DNA of 64,000 nucleotides, taken from NCBI RefSeq assembly GCF_020551945.1, contig NZ_JAJBZH010000002.1, positions 558,001 through 622,000 of the forward strand, written 5' to 3'. Source of the DNA: Cellulosimicrobium marinum (GTDB lineage Bacteria > Actinomycetota > Actinomycetes > Actinomycetales > Cellulomonadaceae). A model generated the notes under the pieces. That model was not told where the DNA came from. It saw only the letters and a list, made by a program, of their open reading frames with translations, and did not search any database. The translations under genes were made by a program, and so were the position numbers. This document shows, in pieces, positions 41,399 to 50,926 of this stretch (positions are counted from its first letter, which is position 1; each line of letters begins with the position of its first letter).

Positions 41399-43851
41399 AC
41401 CAGTCGTCGTCTCGTCCGGTGCGTCCGGTGCGTCCGGTGCCCGAGGGCACCCGGGGTTCTGCGGACGGGGGCGCGGGTCTCCCATCCGCGCCACTCGTTC
41501 CTCGCGGCGCTCCCGCCAGGCCCGCCACGACCCGCGCCCCCGTCCGCTCCACCCCGGGCGCCCTCTCTTCCGTCGCCGTTGCGGACGCCACCGTGCCCGA
41601 CGCCGCGGGTGCTCACTCCGATGGTGCGCAGCAGGGCGGTGCGCTGCCCGACGGCGCGGGGCGGCCGGGTGCTGGGGTGCCCGACGGCGGTCGGCCGGGT
41701 CGGGCGCTCACCGCCGCGCAGCTGCGGGCGGCGTTCGTGCCGGCGCTGCGCAAGCTGGACCCGCGGGTGCTGTACCGGTCGCCGGTGCTGTTCGTCGTCG
41801 AGCTGGGCGCCGTCGCGACGACGGTGCTCGCGGCGGTGGAGCCGTCGGCGTTCGCGTGGTGGATCACCGCGTGGCTGTGGGCCACCGTGCTGTTCGCGAC
41901 GCTCGCCGAGTCGGTCGCGGAGGCGCGCGGCAAGGCGCAGGCGTCGAGCCTGCGCGCGACGCAGCAGAGCACGACCGCGCGTCGTGTCCTGACGGCGGGG
42001 GCGGCGACCGAGGCGACGCTCGTCTCGGCGTCGCGGCTGCACGACCTGCCCGCGACCGAGGTGGCGTCGTCGTCGCTCGCGGTCGGCGACGTCGTCGTGG
42101 TCGAGGCGGGCGAGACGATCCCCGGGGACGGCGACGTCGTCGAGGGGGTCGCGTCCGTCGACGAGTCGGCGATCACGGGCGAGTCCGCGCCGGTCGTGCG
42201 CGAGTCGGGCGGCGACCGCTCGGCCGTCACGGGCGGCACGCGCGTGCTGTCGGACCGGATCATCGTGCGGATCACCGCGCCCGCCGGGCAGACGTTCGTC
42301 GACCGGATGATCGCGCTCGTCGAGGGGAGCGAGCGGCGTCGGACCCCGAACGAGATCGCGCTGAACGTGCTGCTCACGTCGCTGACGATCGTGTTCGTCC
42401 TCGCCGTGGCGACGCTGCAGCCGTTCGCCGCGTACTCGGGCGCGAAGCAGTCGATGGTCGTGCTCGTCGCGCTCCTCGTGTGCCTCATCCCGACGACGAT
42501 CGGCGCGCTGCTGTCCGCCATCGGCATCGCGGGGATGGACCGGCTCGTGCGGCGCAACGTGCTCGCGATGTCGGGCCGCGCGGTCGAGGCGGCCGGCGAC
42601 GTCGACGTGCTGCTGCTCGACAAGACGGGCACGATCACGCACGGCAACCGGTTCGCGACGCAGCTCCTGCCCGTCGGCGACGTGACGACGGCCGAGCTCG
42701 CGACGGCGGCACGGCTCGCGTCGCTCGCCGACGAGACGCCGGAGGGGCGGAGCATCGTCGACCTCGTCGACGCCCGCCGAACCCCGGGTTCCGCGGCAGA
42801 GAACGGTCCGGACGACGAGCAAGCCGGGGTTCGGCAGGTCCCGGACGGGGCGACGTTCGTGCCGTTCACGGCGCAGACCCGCATGTCCGGGGTGGACCTG
42901 CCCCTGCCCGACGGCGCGGTGCGGCGCCTGCGCAAGGGCGCCGGGTCCGCGGTGGAGCAGTGGGTGCGCTCCACGGGCGGTGCGACGGGCGGCACGGCGG
43001 CCGGTGCGGGGGAGGGCGGTGCGGCCGACGAGCTCGCCGCGCACGTCGGGACGGTGAGCGCGCAGGGCGGCACGCCGCTCGTCGTCGCCGAGCAGGTGGG
43101 TGACGCGCCCGCGCGGGTGCTGGGCGTCGTCCGGCTCAAGGACGTCGTCAAGGACGGGCTGCGCGAGCGGTTCGACCAGCTCCGCGCGATGGGGATCCGC
43201 AGCGTCATGGTGACGGGCGACAACGCGACCACGGCCCGCGCCATCGCGGCCGAGGCGGGCGTCGACGACGTCCTCGCCGAGGCGACGCCCGAGGACAAGC
43301 TCGCGCTCATCCGGCGCGAGCAGGAGGGCGGGCGGCTCGTCGCGATGGCCGGGGACGGCACGAACGACGCGCCCGCGCTCGCGCAGGCGGACGTCGGCGT
43401 CGCGATGAGCACGGGGACGACCGCCGCGAAGGAGGCGGGAAACATGGTCGACCTCGACTCGAACCCGACCAAGCTCCTCGAGATCGTCGAGATCGGCAAG
43501 CAGCTCCTCATCACGCGCGGCGCCCTGACGACGTTCTCCGTGGCGAACGACGTCGCGAAGTACTTCGCGATCCTGCCCGCGATGTTCGCGGGGGTGCTGC
43601 CCGCGCTCGGGGCGCTCGACGTCATGCGCCTGTCGAGCCCCGAGTCCGCGATCCTCTCCGCGGTGATCTTCAACGCCCTCGTCATCGTCGCGCTCGTGCC
43701 GCTCGCGCTGCGCGGCGTGCGGTACCGGCCCGCGTCGGCGTCCGCGCTGCTGCGCCGCAACCTGCTCGTCTACGGGGTCGGCGGTCTCGTCACGCCCTTC
43801 CTCGGCATCAAGCTCGTCGACCTCGTCGTCTCCCAGCTCCCCGGCCTGTGA
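41395..43851 (+). CDS. kdpB: KdpB, catalytic P-type ATPase subunit, with N-terminal extension
   Basis: 818 residues, about 100 longer than usual. All ATPase motifs are present: TGES, the phosphorylated D409 in [10 protein letters not shown], and [16 protein letters not shown]. The extra length is an N-terminal Pro/Ala/Gly-rich extension of ~110 residues that contains a dispersed 67-nt palindrome. A 60-nt palindrome lies in frame at about residue 460, in the nucleotide-binding domain (E. coli D307 corresponds to D409 here). Whether the ATP-binding domain tolerates the insert is untested. Confidence 0.94.
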   Translation: MNQSSSRPVRPVRPVPEGTRGSADGGAGLPSAPLVPRGAPARPATTRAPVRSTPGALSSVAVADATVPDAAGAHSDGAQQGGALPDGAGRPGAGVPDGGRPGRALTAAQLRAAFVPALRKLDPRVLYRSPVLFVVELGAVATTVLAAVEPSAFAWWITAWLWATVLFATLAESVAEARGKAQASSLRATQQSTTARRVLTAGAATEATLVSASRLHDLPATEVASSSLAVGDVVVVEAGETIPGDGDVVEGVASVDESAITGESAPVVRESGGDRSAVTGGTRVLSDRIIVRITAPAGQTFVDRMIALVEGSERRRTPNEIALNVLLTSLTIVFVLAVATLQPFAAYSGAKQSMVVLVALLVCLIPTTIGALLSAIGIAGMDRLVRRNVLAMSGRAVEAAGDVDVLLLDKTGTITHGNRFATQLLPVGDVTTAELATAARLASLADETPEGRSIVDLVDARRTPGSAAENGPDDEQAGVRQVPDGATFVPFTAQTRMSGVDLPLPDGAVRRLRKGAGSAVEQWVRSTGGATGGTAAGAGEGGAADELAAHVGTVSAQGGTPLVVAEQVGDAPARVLGVVRLKDVVKDGLRERFDQLRAMGIRSVMVTGDNATTARAIAAEAGVDDVLAEATPEDKLALIRREQEGGRLVAMAGDGTNDAPALAQADVGVAMSTGTTAAKEAGNMVDLDSNPTKLLEIVEIGKQLLITRGALTTFSVANDVAKYFAILPAMFAGVLPALGALDVMRLSSPESAILSAVIFNALVIVALVPLALRGVRYRPASASALLRRNLLVYGVGGLVTPFLGIKLVDLVVSQLPGL
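41471..41537 (+). repeat. 67-nt palindromic element in the kdpB N-terminus
   Basis: Ends GCGCGGGTC and GACCCGCGC pair exactly. The inner sequence matches the 32946-33010 copy. Compared with that copy the end bases changed together and keep pairing, which suggests the stem is under selection or is needed for movement. Confidence 0.7.
42776..42835 (+). repeat. 60-nt palindromic element, copy C (inside kdpB)
   Basis: Starts GCCGAACCCCGGGTT and ends CCGGGGTTCGGC. Read in a frame shifted by one compared with the hen1 copy, it encodes Arg-Arg-Thr-Pro-Gly-Ser-Ala-Ala-Glu. The 60-nt length keeps kdpB open. Confidence 0.8.
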
Positions 43852-43874
43852 CCCGGGCCCGGAAAGGACCTCCC

Positions 43875-44555
43875 GTGCACGACACCTCGCCCACCCCGCA
43901 GCGCCCGTCCACCGCGGGCGGAGCGGTCTCGCTCGTCCGCCAGTCCTGGGCGGGACTGCGCGTCCTGCTCCTCATGACCCTGCTCCTCGGCGCGCTCTAC
44001 CCGCTCGCGGTCACGGGCGTCGGCCAGCTCGCGTTCGGCTGGCAGGCGAACGGCTCGCTCGTGCGCTCCGACGGCTCGCACGCCACGTCGCCCGACGACG
44101 CCGGGCCGGGCGGGGAGCCCGTCGTCGGGTCCGCGCTCGTGGGGCAGTCGTTCGGCGAGCCGGGGGAGGGCGCGCGGTGGTTCCACGGCCGCCCCTCGGC
44201 GGGCGGGTACGACACGCTCGCCTCGGGCGGGTCGAACCTCGGCCCGACCGACCCCGGCCTCGTCGCGACGATTCACGAGCGGCGCGCCGCCGTCGCCGAC
44301 GAGGACGGTGTCGACCCCGCCGACGTCCCGCCGGACGCGCTCACCGCGTCCGCGTCGGGCCTCGACCCGCATGTGTCGCCCGCCTACGCCGACCAGCAGG
44401 TCGAGCGCGTCGCCGAGGCCCGCGGCCTCGACCCGCAGGTGGTGCGCGCGCTCGTCGAGCAGGAGTCCGCCGGGCGCGTGCTCGGCGTGCTCGGGGACGA
44501 GCGGGTGAACGTCCTCGCGCTCAACCTCGCGCTCGAACGGCTCGACGCCGCGTGA
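43875..44555 (+). CDS. kdpC: KdpC subunit
   Basis: 226 residues. One N-terminal helix is followed by the periplasmic/extracellular KdpC domain (GQSFGEPGEGARWFHGRPSA, ASASGLDPHVSPAYADQQ). The GTG at 43875 has GGAAAGGA eight bases ahead. The alternative GTG at 43848 overlaps the kdpB stop but would put that ribosome site in the coding part. It stabilises the KdpAB complex and helps ATP binding. Confidence 0.93.
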   Translation: MHDTSPTPQRPSTAGGAVSLVRQSWAGLRVLLLMTLLLGALYPLAVTGVGQLAFGWQANGSLVRSDGSHATSPDDAGPGGEPVVGSALVGQSFGEPGEGARWFHGRPSAGGYDTLASGGSNLGPTDPGLVATIHERRAAVADEDGVDPADVPPDALTASASGLDPHVSPAYADQQVERVAEARGLDPQVVRALVEQESAGRVLGVLGDERVNVLALNLALERLDAA

Positions 44556-44567
44556 TGGACTGCGCAC

Positions 44568-47213
44568 ATGACCGCTGAGGCGCCGGGCACGGCGACCGGG
44601 GCGCCCGCGCGGCGCCGGGGGAGGCTCACCGTCTACCTCGGCGCCGCGCCGGGCGTCGGCAAGACCTTCGCCATGCTCGACGAGGCCGCCCGACGCCGCG
44701 ACCGCGGCACCGACGTCGTCGTGGGGCTCGTCGAGACCCACGGTCGCGCGGCCACCGCCGCGAAGGTCGGCGACCTCGAGGTCGTGCCGCGCCGCGCCGT
44801 CGCGCACCGCGGGGTCGAGCTCACCGAGCTCGACACCGACGCCGTGCTCGCGCGCGCCCCGGACGTCGTCCTCGTCGACGAGCTCGCGCACACCAACGCA
44901 CCCGGCTCCCGCCACGCCAAGCGCTGGCAGGACGTGCACGACCTCCTCGCCGCCGGGATCGACGTCGTCACGACCGTCAACGTGCAGCACCTCGAGTCGC
45001 TCACCGAGGACGTCGAGGCCATCACCGGCGTGCGGCAGCGCGAGACCGTGCCGGACCGGGTCGTGCGCGACGCCGACCAGATCCAGCTCGTCGACCTCTC
45101 GCCCCACGCGCTGCGCCGGCGCCTCGCGCACGGCAACGTCTACCGGGCCGAGCAGATCGACGCGTCCCTGTCGTCGTACTTCCGCGAGGGCAACCTCACC
45201 GCCCTGCGCGAGCTCGCCCTGCTGTGGCTCGCCGACCGGGTCGACGACGCCCTCGTGCGCTACCGCGCCGACCACGCCATCTCCGGCACGTGGCCCGCGC
45301 GCGAACGCGTCGTCGTCGCGCTCACCGGCGGCCCCGAGAGCGCGACGCTCCTGCGGCGCGGCGCCCGCATCGCCGAGCGCGCCGCCGGGTCCGAGCTGCT
45401 CGCCGTCCACGTCCTCGCCACCGACGGGCTGCCCAGCGCGTCCCCGACGGCGCTCGCGGCCGACCGCGAGCTCGTCGAGTCCCTCGGCGGCACGTTCCAC
45501 ACCGTCGTCGGGGAGGACGTGCCCTCGGCGGTCGTCGACTTCGCGCGCGGCGCCAACGCGACGATGGTCGTCGTCGGCGTGTCGCGGCACTCCCGCTGGC
45601 GCGAGGCGCTGCTCGGGTCCACGAGCGCCGAGATCGCGCGCCTGTCCGGCTCGCTCGACGTCCACCTCGTCACCCACGAGCGCGCCCGCGCCGGGCGCGT
45701 GTCCCGACGTGCGCTGAGCCCCCTGTCCGCGCGACGCCGCGTCGCCGGCTGGGCGCTCGCCGTCGGCGCGCCGCTCCTCGCCACCGCGCTGTTCGACCGC
45801 ACCGCCGAGCTCGTGGGACTGCCCACGCAGATGCTCGTGTTCCTCGCGCTCACCGTCGGCGTCGCGCTCGTCGGCGGCATGTGGCCGGCGCTCGCGTGCG
45901 CCGTCGTGTCCTTCCTGTGCATCAACTGGTTCTTCACCCCGCCGACCGGGTTCCTCACCGTCGCCGACCCGGAGAACCTGCTCGCGCTCCTGCTCTTCGT
46001 GCTCGTCGCGGTCGCGGTCGCGTCCGTCGTCGACCTGTCCGCGCGCCGCGCCGTCCAGGCGTCGCGCGCCCGCGCGGAGGCGCAGGCGCTCGCCGCGCTC
46101 TCCCGGTCCGTGCTGTCCGGGGAGGACACCGCCGAGGCCGTCGTCGCGCGGCTCGCCGAGACGTTCGCGCTGCACCGCGTCGCGCTCGAGGAACGGTCCG
46201 GCGACGGACCCGGGGACCGGTGGGTGCTGCTCGCCGAGAGCGTGCGCGCACCGGGCGGCGTCGGCGGCCCGGGTCCCGACGGGGGGCGCGGCGACGGCGC
46301 GGACGGCACGACGACGCTCGTGCGGGTCGACGACGACCGTCGCCTCGTGCTCGACGGCCGCGCCCTGCCCGCGGGGGACCGGCAGGTGCTGGAGGCGTTC
46401 GCCGCGCAGGCCGGGATCGTGCTGGAGTACCGGCGCCTGCGCGAGCAGGCCGCGCACGCCGCCGTCCTCGCGGAGGCCGACGCGACCCGCACCGCGCTCC
46501 TCGCGGCCGTGTCGCACGACCTGCGCACGCCGCTCGCCGCCATCCGCACCGCCGTGGACGGGCTGCGCGCCCCCGACGTCGCGCTCGCTCCCGAGGACGA
46601 GTCGGCGCTCGTCGAGACCGTCGCGAGCTCCACGGGTCGTCTCGAACGGCTCATCGACAACCTGCTCGACCTGTCGCGGCTGCAGACCGGTGCCGTCGTT
46701 CCCGCGCTGCGCGCCGTCTCGCTCGACGAGGTCGTCCCGCCCGCGGTCGACTCCGCCGCGAGCACCACCCCGGGCGCCGTCGAGCTCGCCGTCCCCGACG
46801 ACCTGCCGCTCGTGCGCACCGACCCGGGGCTGCTCGAACGCGTCGTCGCGAACGTCGTCGCCAACGCGGTGCGCCTCTCGCCGGCCGGCGTGCTCGTCAC
46901 GGCGTCCACGGCGGGGACGGGCGTGCAGGTGCGCGTCGTCGACCGCGGGCCGGGGCTGCCCGACGACGCCAAGACGCGCATGTTCGAGCCGTTCCAGCGG
47001 CTCGGGGACGCGAGCGGCGGCGGCGTCGGGCTCGGGCTCGCCGTGGCGCAGGGGTTCGCGCGCGCCGTCGGTGCGAGCCTCGTGCCCGAGGACACGCCGG
47101 GCGGCGGCCTGACGATGGTCGTGACGGTCCCCGTCGCGGTGGCCGACGGACCGATGCAGCCGGACGGGACGCAGCCGGACGGGACGACGGTGGACGAGAG
47201 GACGGACGCATGA
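44568..47213 (+). CDS. kdpD: KdpD, sensor histidine kinase for K+ limitation
   Basis: 881 residues. The N-terminal KdpD domain has an ATP-loop (GAAPGVGKTFAM) and DELAHTNAPGSRH. A Usp-like domain follows at ~residues 250-370. Four membrane helices span ~400-490. A GAF-like stretch is next. The kinase core has H650 in VSHDLRTPLAA, with ATP-binding DRGPGLPDD and GLGLAVAQGF. It senses K+ and osmotic state and phosphorylates KdpE. The stop overlaps the kdpE start. Confidence 0.95.
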   Translation: MTAEAPGTATGAPARRRGRLTVYLGAAPGVGKTFAMLDEAARRRDRGTDVVVGLVETHGRAATAAKVGDLEVVPRRAVAHRGVELTELDTDAVLARAPDVVLVDELAHTNAPGSRHAKRWQDVHDLLAAGIDVVTTVNVQHLESLTEDVEAITGVRQRETVPDRVVRDADQIQLVDLSPHALRRRLAHGNVYRAEQIDASLSSYFREGNLTALRELALLWLADRVDDALVRYRADHAISGTWPARERVVVALTGGPESATLLRRGARIAERAAGSELLAVHVLATDGLPSASPTALAADRELVESLGGTFHTVVGEDVPSAVVDFARGANATMVVVGVSRHSRWREALLGSTSAEIARLSGSLDVHLVTHERARAGRVSRRALSPLSARRRVAGWALAVGAPLLATALFDRTAELVGLPTQMLVFLALTVGVALVGGMWPALACAVVSFLCINWFFTPPTGFLTVADPENLLALLLFVLVAVAVASVVDLSARRAVQASRARAEAQALAALSRSVLSGEDTAEAVVARLAETFALHRVALEERSGDGPGDRWVLLAESVRAPGGVGGPGPDGGRGDGADGTTTLVRVDDDRRLVLDGRALPAGDRQVLEAFAAQAGIVLEYRRLREQAAHAAVLAEADATRTALLAAVSHDLRTPLAAIRTAVDGLRAPDVALAPEDESALVETVASSTGRLERLIDNLLDLSRLQTGAVVPALRAVSLDEVVPPAVDSAASTTPGAVELAVPDDLPLVRTDPGLLERVVANVVANAVRLSPAGVLVTASTAGTGVQVRVVDRGPGLPDDAKTRMFEPFQRLGDASGGGVGLGLAVAQGFARAVGASLVPEDTPGGGLTMVVTVPVAVADGPMQPDGTQPDGTTVDERTDA

Positions 47214-47914
47214 GCGAGCGGTCGGGCGGGGGCAACCGGGTGCTCGTCGTCGACGACGACCCGGGCCTCCTGCGGGCCATGGCGATCACCCTGCGCGTGC
47301 ACGGCTGGGACGTCACGACGGCGGCGACCGGCCGCGCCGGGATCGACGCCGCGGCGGCCGCGCACCCCGACGTCGTGCTGCTCGACCTGGGCCTGCCCGA
47401 CGTGAGCGGGCTGGACGTCATCACGGCCGTGCGGGGCTGGAGCCGCGTGCCGATCATCGTGCTGTCGGCGCGCCAGCTCGGCGACGACAAGGTCGACGCG
47501 CTCGACGCGGGCGCGGACGACTACGTGACGAAGCCGTTCGCGATGCCCGAGCTCATGGCGCGCCTGCGCGCGGCCGTGCGCCGCTCGACCCAGGACACGG
47601 GCGCGGACGACGAGCCCGTCGTCGAGGCGGGCGACCTGCGCGTCGACCTCGCGCGTCGCGAGGTGACGCGAGCGGGCCAGGCCGTGCGGCTCACGCCGAC
47701 GGAGTGGGCGCTGCTGGAGCTGCTCGTCCGGCACCGGGGGCGCGTCGTCGGGCGCGAGCAGCTCCTGCGCGACGTGTGGGGCCCGACCGCCGTCCGCGAC
47801 ACCCACTACCTGCGCGTCTACGTGGCGCAGCTGCGTCGCAAGCTCGAGCCGGACCCGGCGAGCCCGCGTCACCTGCTCACGACCCCGGGGATGGGCTACC
47901 GCTTCGAGACCTGA
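47210..47914 (+). CDS. kdpE: KdpE response regulator
   Basis: 234 residues. The receiver domain has D59 in VVLLDLGLPD, K109-type FAMPELMARL with the switch residues, and the acidic pocket DDD near 15. The C-terminal OmpR-type winged helix ends in LLTTPGMGYRFET. It activates kdp transcription when K+ is scarce. Direct-repeat GTCAG boxes upstream of kdp and trkH are its likely targets. Confidence 0.94.
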   Translation: MSERSGGGNRVLVVDDDPGLLRAMAITLRVHGWDVTTAATGRAGIDAAAAAHPDVVLLDLGLPDVSGLDVITAVRGWSRVPIIVLSARQLGDDKVDALDAGADDYVTKPFAMPELMARLRAAVRRSTQDTGADDEPVVEAGDLRVDLARREVTRAGQAVRLTPTEWALLELLVRHRGRVVGREQLLRDVWGPTAVRDTHYLRVYVAQLRRKLEPDPASPRHLLTTPGMGYRFET

Positions 47915-47926
47915 CCGGGGGCGCGC

Positions 47927-49309
47927 TCAGCCGATGACCGCGGCGCTCTCCGGCTGCCGGAAGAGCCGCGGCCGGGACCGCAGCGCGAGGGCGGAGCCGA
48001 GCGTGATCGGCCCGAGGCGCCCGAGGAACATGAGCGCGACGAGGACGAGCTGGTGGCCCGGGGCGAGGTCGGCGGTGATCCCGGTGGACAGGCCCGTCGT
48101 CGAGAACGCCGACGTCACCTCGAACAGCACCCGGTCCAGCCCGAAGGGCGACGTCGCGGTGATGACGAGCGTCGGCACGAGCACGGCCGCCACGCCGAGC
48201 AGCGCGACGCTCACGGCCTGGCGCTGGGTCGCCGGGGCGACGCGCCGGTCGAACGCGGTGACGTCCGGGTCGCCCCGCAGCTCCGACCAGATGACGAACG
48301 CCAGCACCGCGAACGTCACGACCTTGATGCCGCCCGCCGTCCCCGCGCTCCCGCCCCCGACGAACATGAGGACGTCCGTGCCGAGCCACGTCGACTCGCG
48401 CATCGCGGACGTGTCGAGGGAGTTGAAGCCCGCCGTGCGCGCCATGACGGACTGCGTGAGCGCCGCGAGGACACGGTCGCCGACACCGAGCGCTCCGAGC
48501 GTGCGCGGGTTCGACCACTCCGCGAGGAGGAAGAACACCGTCCCGCCCGCGAGGAGCACGGCCGTCGTGAGGAGCGTGAGCTTCGTGTGCAGCGACCAGC
48601 GGGCCGGGCGAGCGCGCCGCCGCGACCGCCAGACCTCGAACAGCACCGGGAACCCGACGCCGCCCAGCACCACGGCCGCGCACAGCGGGAGGCAGACCCA
48701 CGGGTCGCCGACGAACCGGACGAGCGAGTCGGGGTGCAGCCCGAACCCGGCGTTGTTGAACGCCGACACCGCGTGGAACACGCCGTGCCACGCGGCCTCG
48801 CCCGGCGCGTACCCGTACCCGACGACCAGCCGGGCGGCGACGACCACCGCGACCAGCCCCTCGACGAGCACCGTCACGCGCACGACCCCCACGAGGACCG
48901 ACCGCACGTCGCCCAGCCCGACGCTGCGCGTGGACGCGGCGGCGACGAGCCGCGTGCGCAGGTCGAGCCGCCGCGACACGAGGAGCCCCAGCAGCGACGC
49001 CGCGGTCATGACGCCGAAGCCGCCCACCTGGATCAGCGCGAGCACCACGACCTGGCCGAACGGCGACCAGAACGTCCCCGTGTCCACCACCGCGAGCCCC
49101 GTCACGCACACCGCCGACGTCGCCGTGAACAGCGCCTCCAGGGGCGTGGCCGCCCGCCCGGTCGCCGCCACGGGGAGCAGGAGGAGGACGGTGCCGACCG
49201 CCACCGCCCCGGCGAACCCGCCGACGACGAGCCGCCCCGGTCTGCTCGCCGTCGACACGGTCGCAGGACGGCGGGGCGCTCGCGGGCGCAGGGCGGGCAG
49301 GAGGGGCAC
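47927..49309 (-). CDS. trkH: TrkH/KtrB-family potassium transporter
   Basis: 460 residues with about eight to ten helices. Four filter regions are seen: TSAVCVTGL, SAFNNAGFG, MARTAGFNS and TSAFSTTGLSTG. It imports K+ with a TrkA/KtrA-type partner, which is not in this window. It is convergent with kdpE. The GTG start at 49309 lies at or next to the probable transcription start, so the mRNA may be leaderless. A KdpE-like box sits upstream. Confidence 0.92.
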   Translation of the reverse strand: MPLLPALRPRAPRRPATVSTASRPGRLVVGGFAGAVAVGTVLLLLPVAATGRAATPLEALFTATSAVCVTGLAVVDTGTFWSPFGQVVVLALIQVGGFGVMTAASLLGLLVSRRLDLRTRLVAAASTRSVGLGDVRSVLVGVVRVTVLVEGLVAVVVAARLVVGYGYAPGEAAWHGVFHAVSAFNNAGFGLHPDSLVRFVGDPWVCLPLCAAVVLGGVGFPVLFEVWRSRRRARPARWSLHTKLTLLTTAVLLAGGTVFFLLAEWSNPRTLGALGVGDRVLAALTQSVMARTAGFNSLDTSAMRESTWLGTDVLMFVGGGSAGTAGGIKVVTFAVLAFVIWSELRGDPDVTAFDRRVAPATQRQAVSVALLGVAAVLVPTLVITATSPFGLDRVLFEVTSAFSTTGLSTGITADLAPGHQLVLVALMFLGRLGPITLGSALALRSRPRLFRQPESAAVIG

Positions 49310-49347
49310 CGTGCCGGTCTACCGGACGACGACGTCCCGCACGGCGG

Positions 49348-49365
49348 TCTTGACGGAACCCTGAC
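49348..49365 (-). promoter_or_regulatory. KdpE-like box upstream of trkH
   Basis: On the minus strand it reads GTCAGGGTTCCGTCAAGA, 16 of 18 identical to the second kdp box. TAGACC follows 26 bp later, much as TAGAAC follows the kdp box. Together these suggest shared control of both K+ systems. Confidence 0.6.
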
Positions 49366-49392
49366 GTCAGCGCCCGCAGGGACGCGACCGCG

Positions 49393-50154
49393 TCAACGGG
49401 CGGTGAGCTCGGCGCGGTCCCACCACCAGGTGGTGGCGAGCCACGCGGCGGCCCCGACGAGCGCCGTCGTGCCGAGCTGCGGGACGGTCACCGTCACGGC
49501 CGGGCCGCCCATGCCGAGCCACAGGCCGGGGACGGCCCAGGGGAACCACGCCCCGGCACCGGCGACGGTGACGACCTGCGTGACGACCACGACGCCCAGG
49601 ACCCCGCCGACGCCCGCGAGCGCGTCGCGGCCCCACGTCGCCACGAGCCCGAAGGGGAGGGCGGTGAGCGCGGCGAGGACCCCGCCGGTCGCGGCCCGCG
49701 CCGCGCCGGGCCACGGGGTCCCGCCGTGGGTCCCGGCGGCGAGCCCGGCGAGCAGCGCGACGCCGACCGCGGCGACGCACGCCGCGACGGCCCACGCGAG
49801 CACGACGGCGAGCTTCGCGGACGCGAGGCGTGCCCGGGAGGTGCGGGAGGTGAGCAGCGGCTCGACGGTGCCGTCGGCGAGCTCGCGCCCGAACGTCCAG
49901 CTCACGACGAAGCCGGTGGCGAGCAGCGCGGCGACGGCGAGGACCTGCCCGGTGAGGCCGGTCACCGCCTCCCAGCCCGTGCCCGCGACCATCGGGCGGA
50001 CCTTGCGCGCGAGCGTGCTGTCGCCGTCGCCCGCCGCCGCGGCGGCGAACCCGACGGCGAGCAGCGGGACGGCGACCACGAGCACCGCCGTGGCGACGCG
50101 CACGACGACCGCCCGGGCGAGCTTGGTGGTCTCGGCCTCCAGCGCGGCGCTCAC
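49393..50154 (-). CDS. ABC transporter permease
   Basis: 253 residues with about six helices (AVLVVAVPLLAVGFAAAA, FGRELADGTVEPLL). It resembles ABC-2-type permeases. The GTG at 50154 is the first in-frame start. It is preceded by three near-copies of GAGCACCGRGGT, a 12-bp tandem that may influence initiation. It pairs with the ATPase upstream. Confidence 0.8.
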   Translation of the reverse strand: MSAALEAETTKLARAVVVRVATAVLVVAVPLLAVGFAAAAAGDGDSTLARKVRPMVAGTGWEAVTGLTGQVLAVAALLATGFVVSWTFGRELADGTVEPLLTSRTSRARLASAKLAVVLAWAVAACVAAVGVALLAGLAAGTHGGTPWPGAARAATGGVLAALTALPFGLVATWGRDALAGVGGVLGVVVVTQVVTVAGAGAWFPWAVPGLWLGMGGPAVTVTVPQLGTTALVGAAAWLATTWWWDRAELTAR

Positions 50155-50185
50155 CCGGTGCTCACCCCGGTGCTCACCTCGGTGC

Positions 50186-50926
50186 TCATCGTGCGCCTCC
50201 CGCCGCCGCGGCGTGCACGGTGCGGAAGAACTGCCGTTCGAGGTCGACGCCGTCGGGCGGCAGGGTGCCGACGACGCGCCCGTCGTGGACGACGGTGACG
50301 GTCCGGGCCATCCGCGCCATCTCGTCGAGGTGGTGGCTGGACACGAGCACCGCGGCGCCCGTCGCGGCACGCCGCAGGACGGTCTCGCGGACCTCGACGA
50401 CGCCTGCCGGGTCGAGCGCGCTCGTCGGCTCGTCGAGCACGAGCAGGTCGGGGTCGTGCACGAGCGCGGACGCGAGGGCGAGCCGTTGCCGGTTGCCGTC
50501 GGACAGCGTGCGGGCGCGGCGGTCGGCCCAGCGCTCGAGCGCGAGCGACGCGAGCAGGTCGTCGGTGCGGCGTGCGGCGTCGGCGCGTCCGCACCCGTGC
50601 AGGCGCGCGGCGGTGCGCAGGTTCTCGCGCACCGTGAGCTCGCCGTACGCGCGGCCCGCGCCGACGTGCCCGACGCGGGCCCGGACGCCGGCGGGCGCAC
50701 GCCACGCGGGTGCGCCCCACAGGTCGGCGCGGCCGGCGCCCGGGCGCAGGAGTCCGACGAGCAGGCGCATGAGCGTGGACTTCCCGGCGCCGTTGAGCCC
50801 GACGAGCGCGTGCACCTCGCCCGCGCGGACCTCCAGGTCGACGCCGCGCACGGCGTCCACGTCGCCGAACCGGCGGCCGAGCCCTGCGGCGCGCACGACC
50901 ACGTCGCCACCGCGCACCTCACCCAT
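50186..50926 (-). CDS. ABC transporter ATPase
   Basis: 246 residues. Walker A is GLNGAGKST, Walker B is LLVLDEPTS, and an H-loop histidine is in SSHHLDE. The signature is LSDGNRQRLALA instead of LSGGQ, as in other ABC-2-type exporter ATPases. It is in an operon with the TetR gene (8-bp overlap) and the permease. Confidence 0.88.
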   Translation of the reverse strand: MGEVRGGDVVVRAAGLGRRFGDVDAVRGVDLEVRAGEVHALVGLNGAGKSTLMRLLVGLLRPGAGRADLWGAPAWRAPAGVRARVGHVGAGRAYGELTVRENLRTAARLHGCGRADAARRTDDLLASLALERWADRRARTLSDGNRQRLALASALVHDPDLLVLDEPTSALDPAGVVEVRETVLRRAATGAAVLVSSHHLDEMARMARTVTVVHDGRVVGTLPPDGVDLERQFFRTVHAAAAGGAR

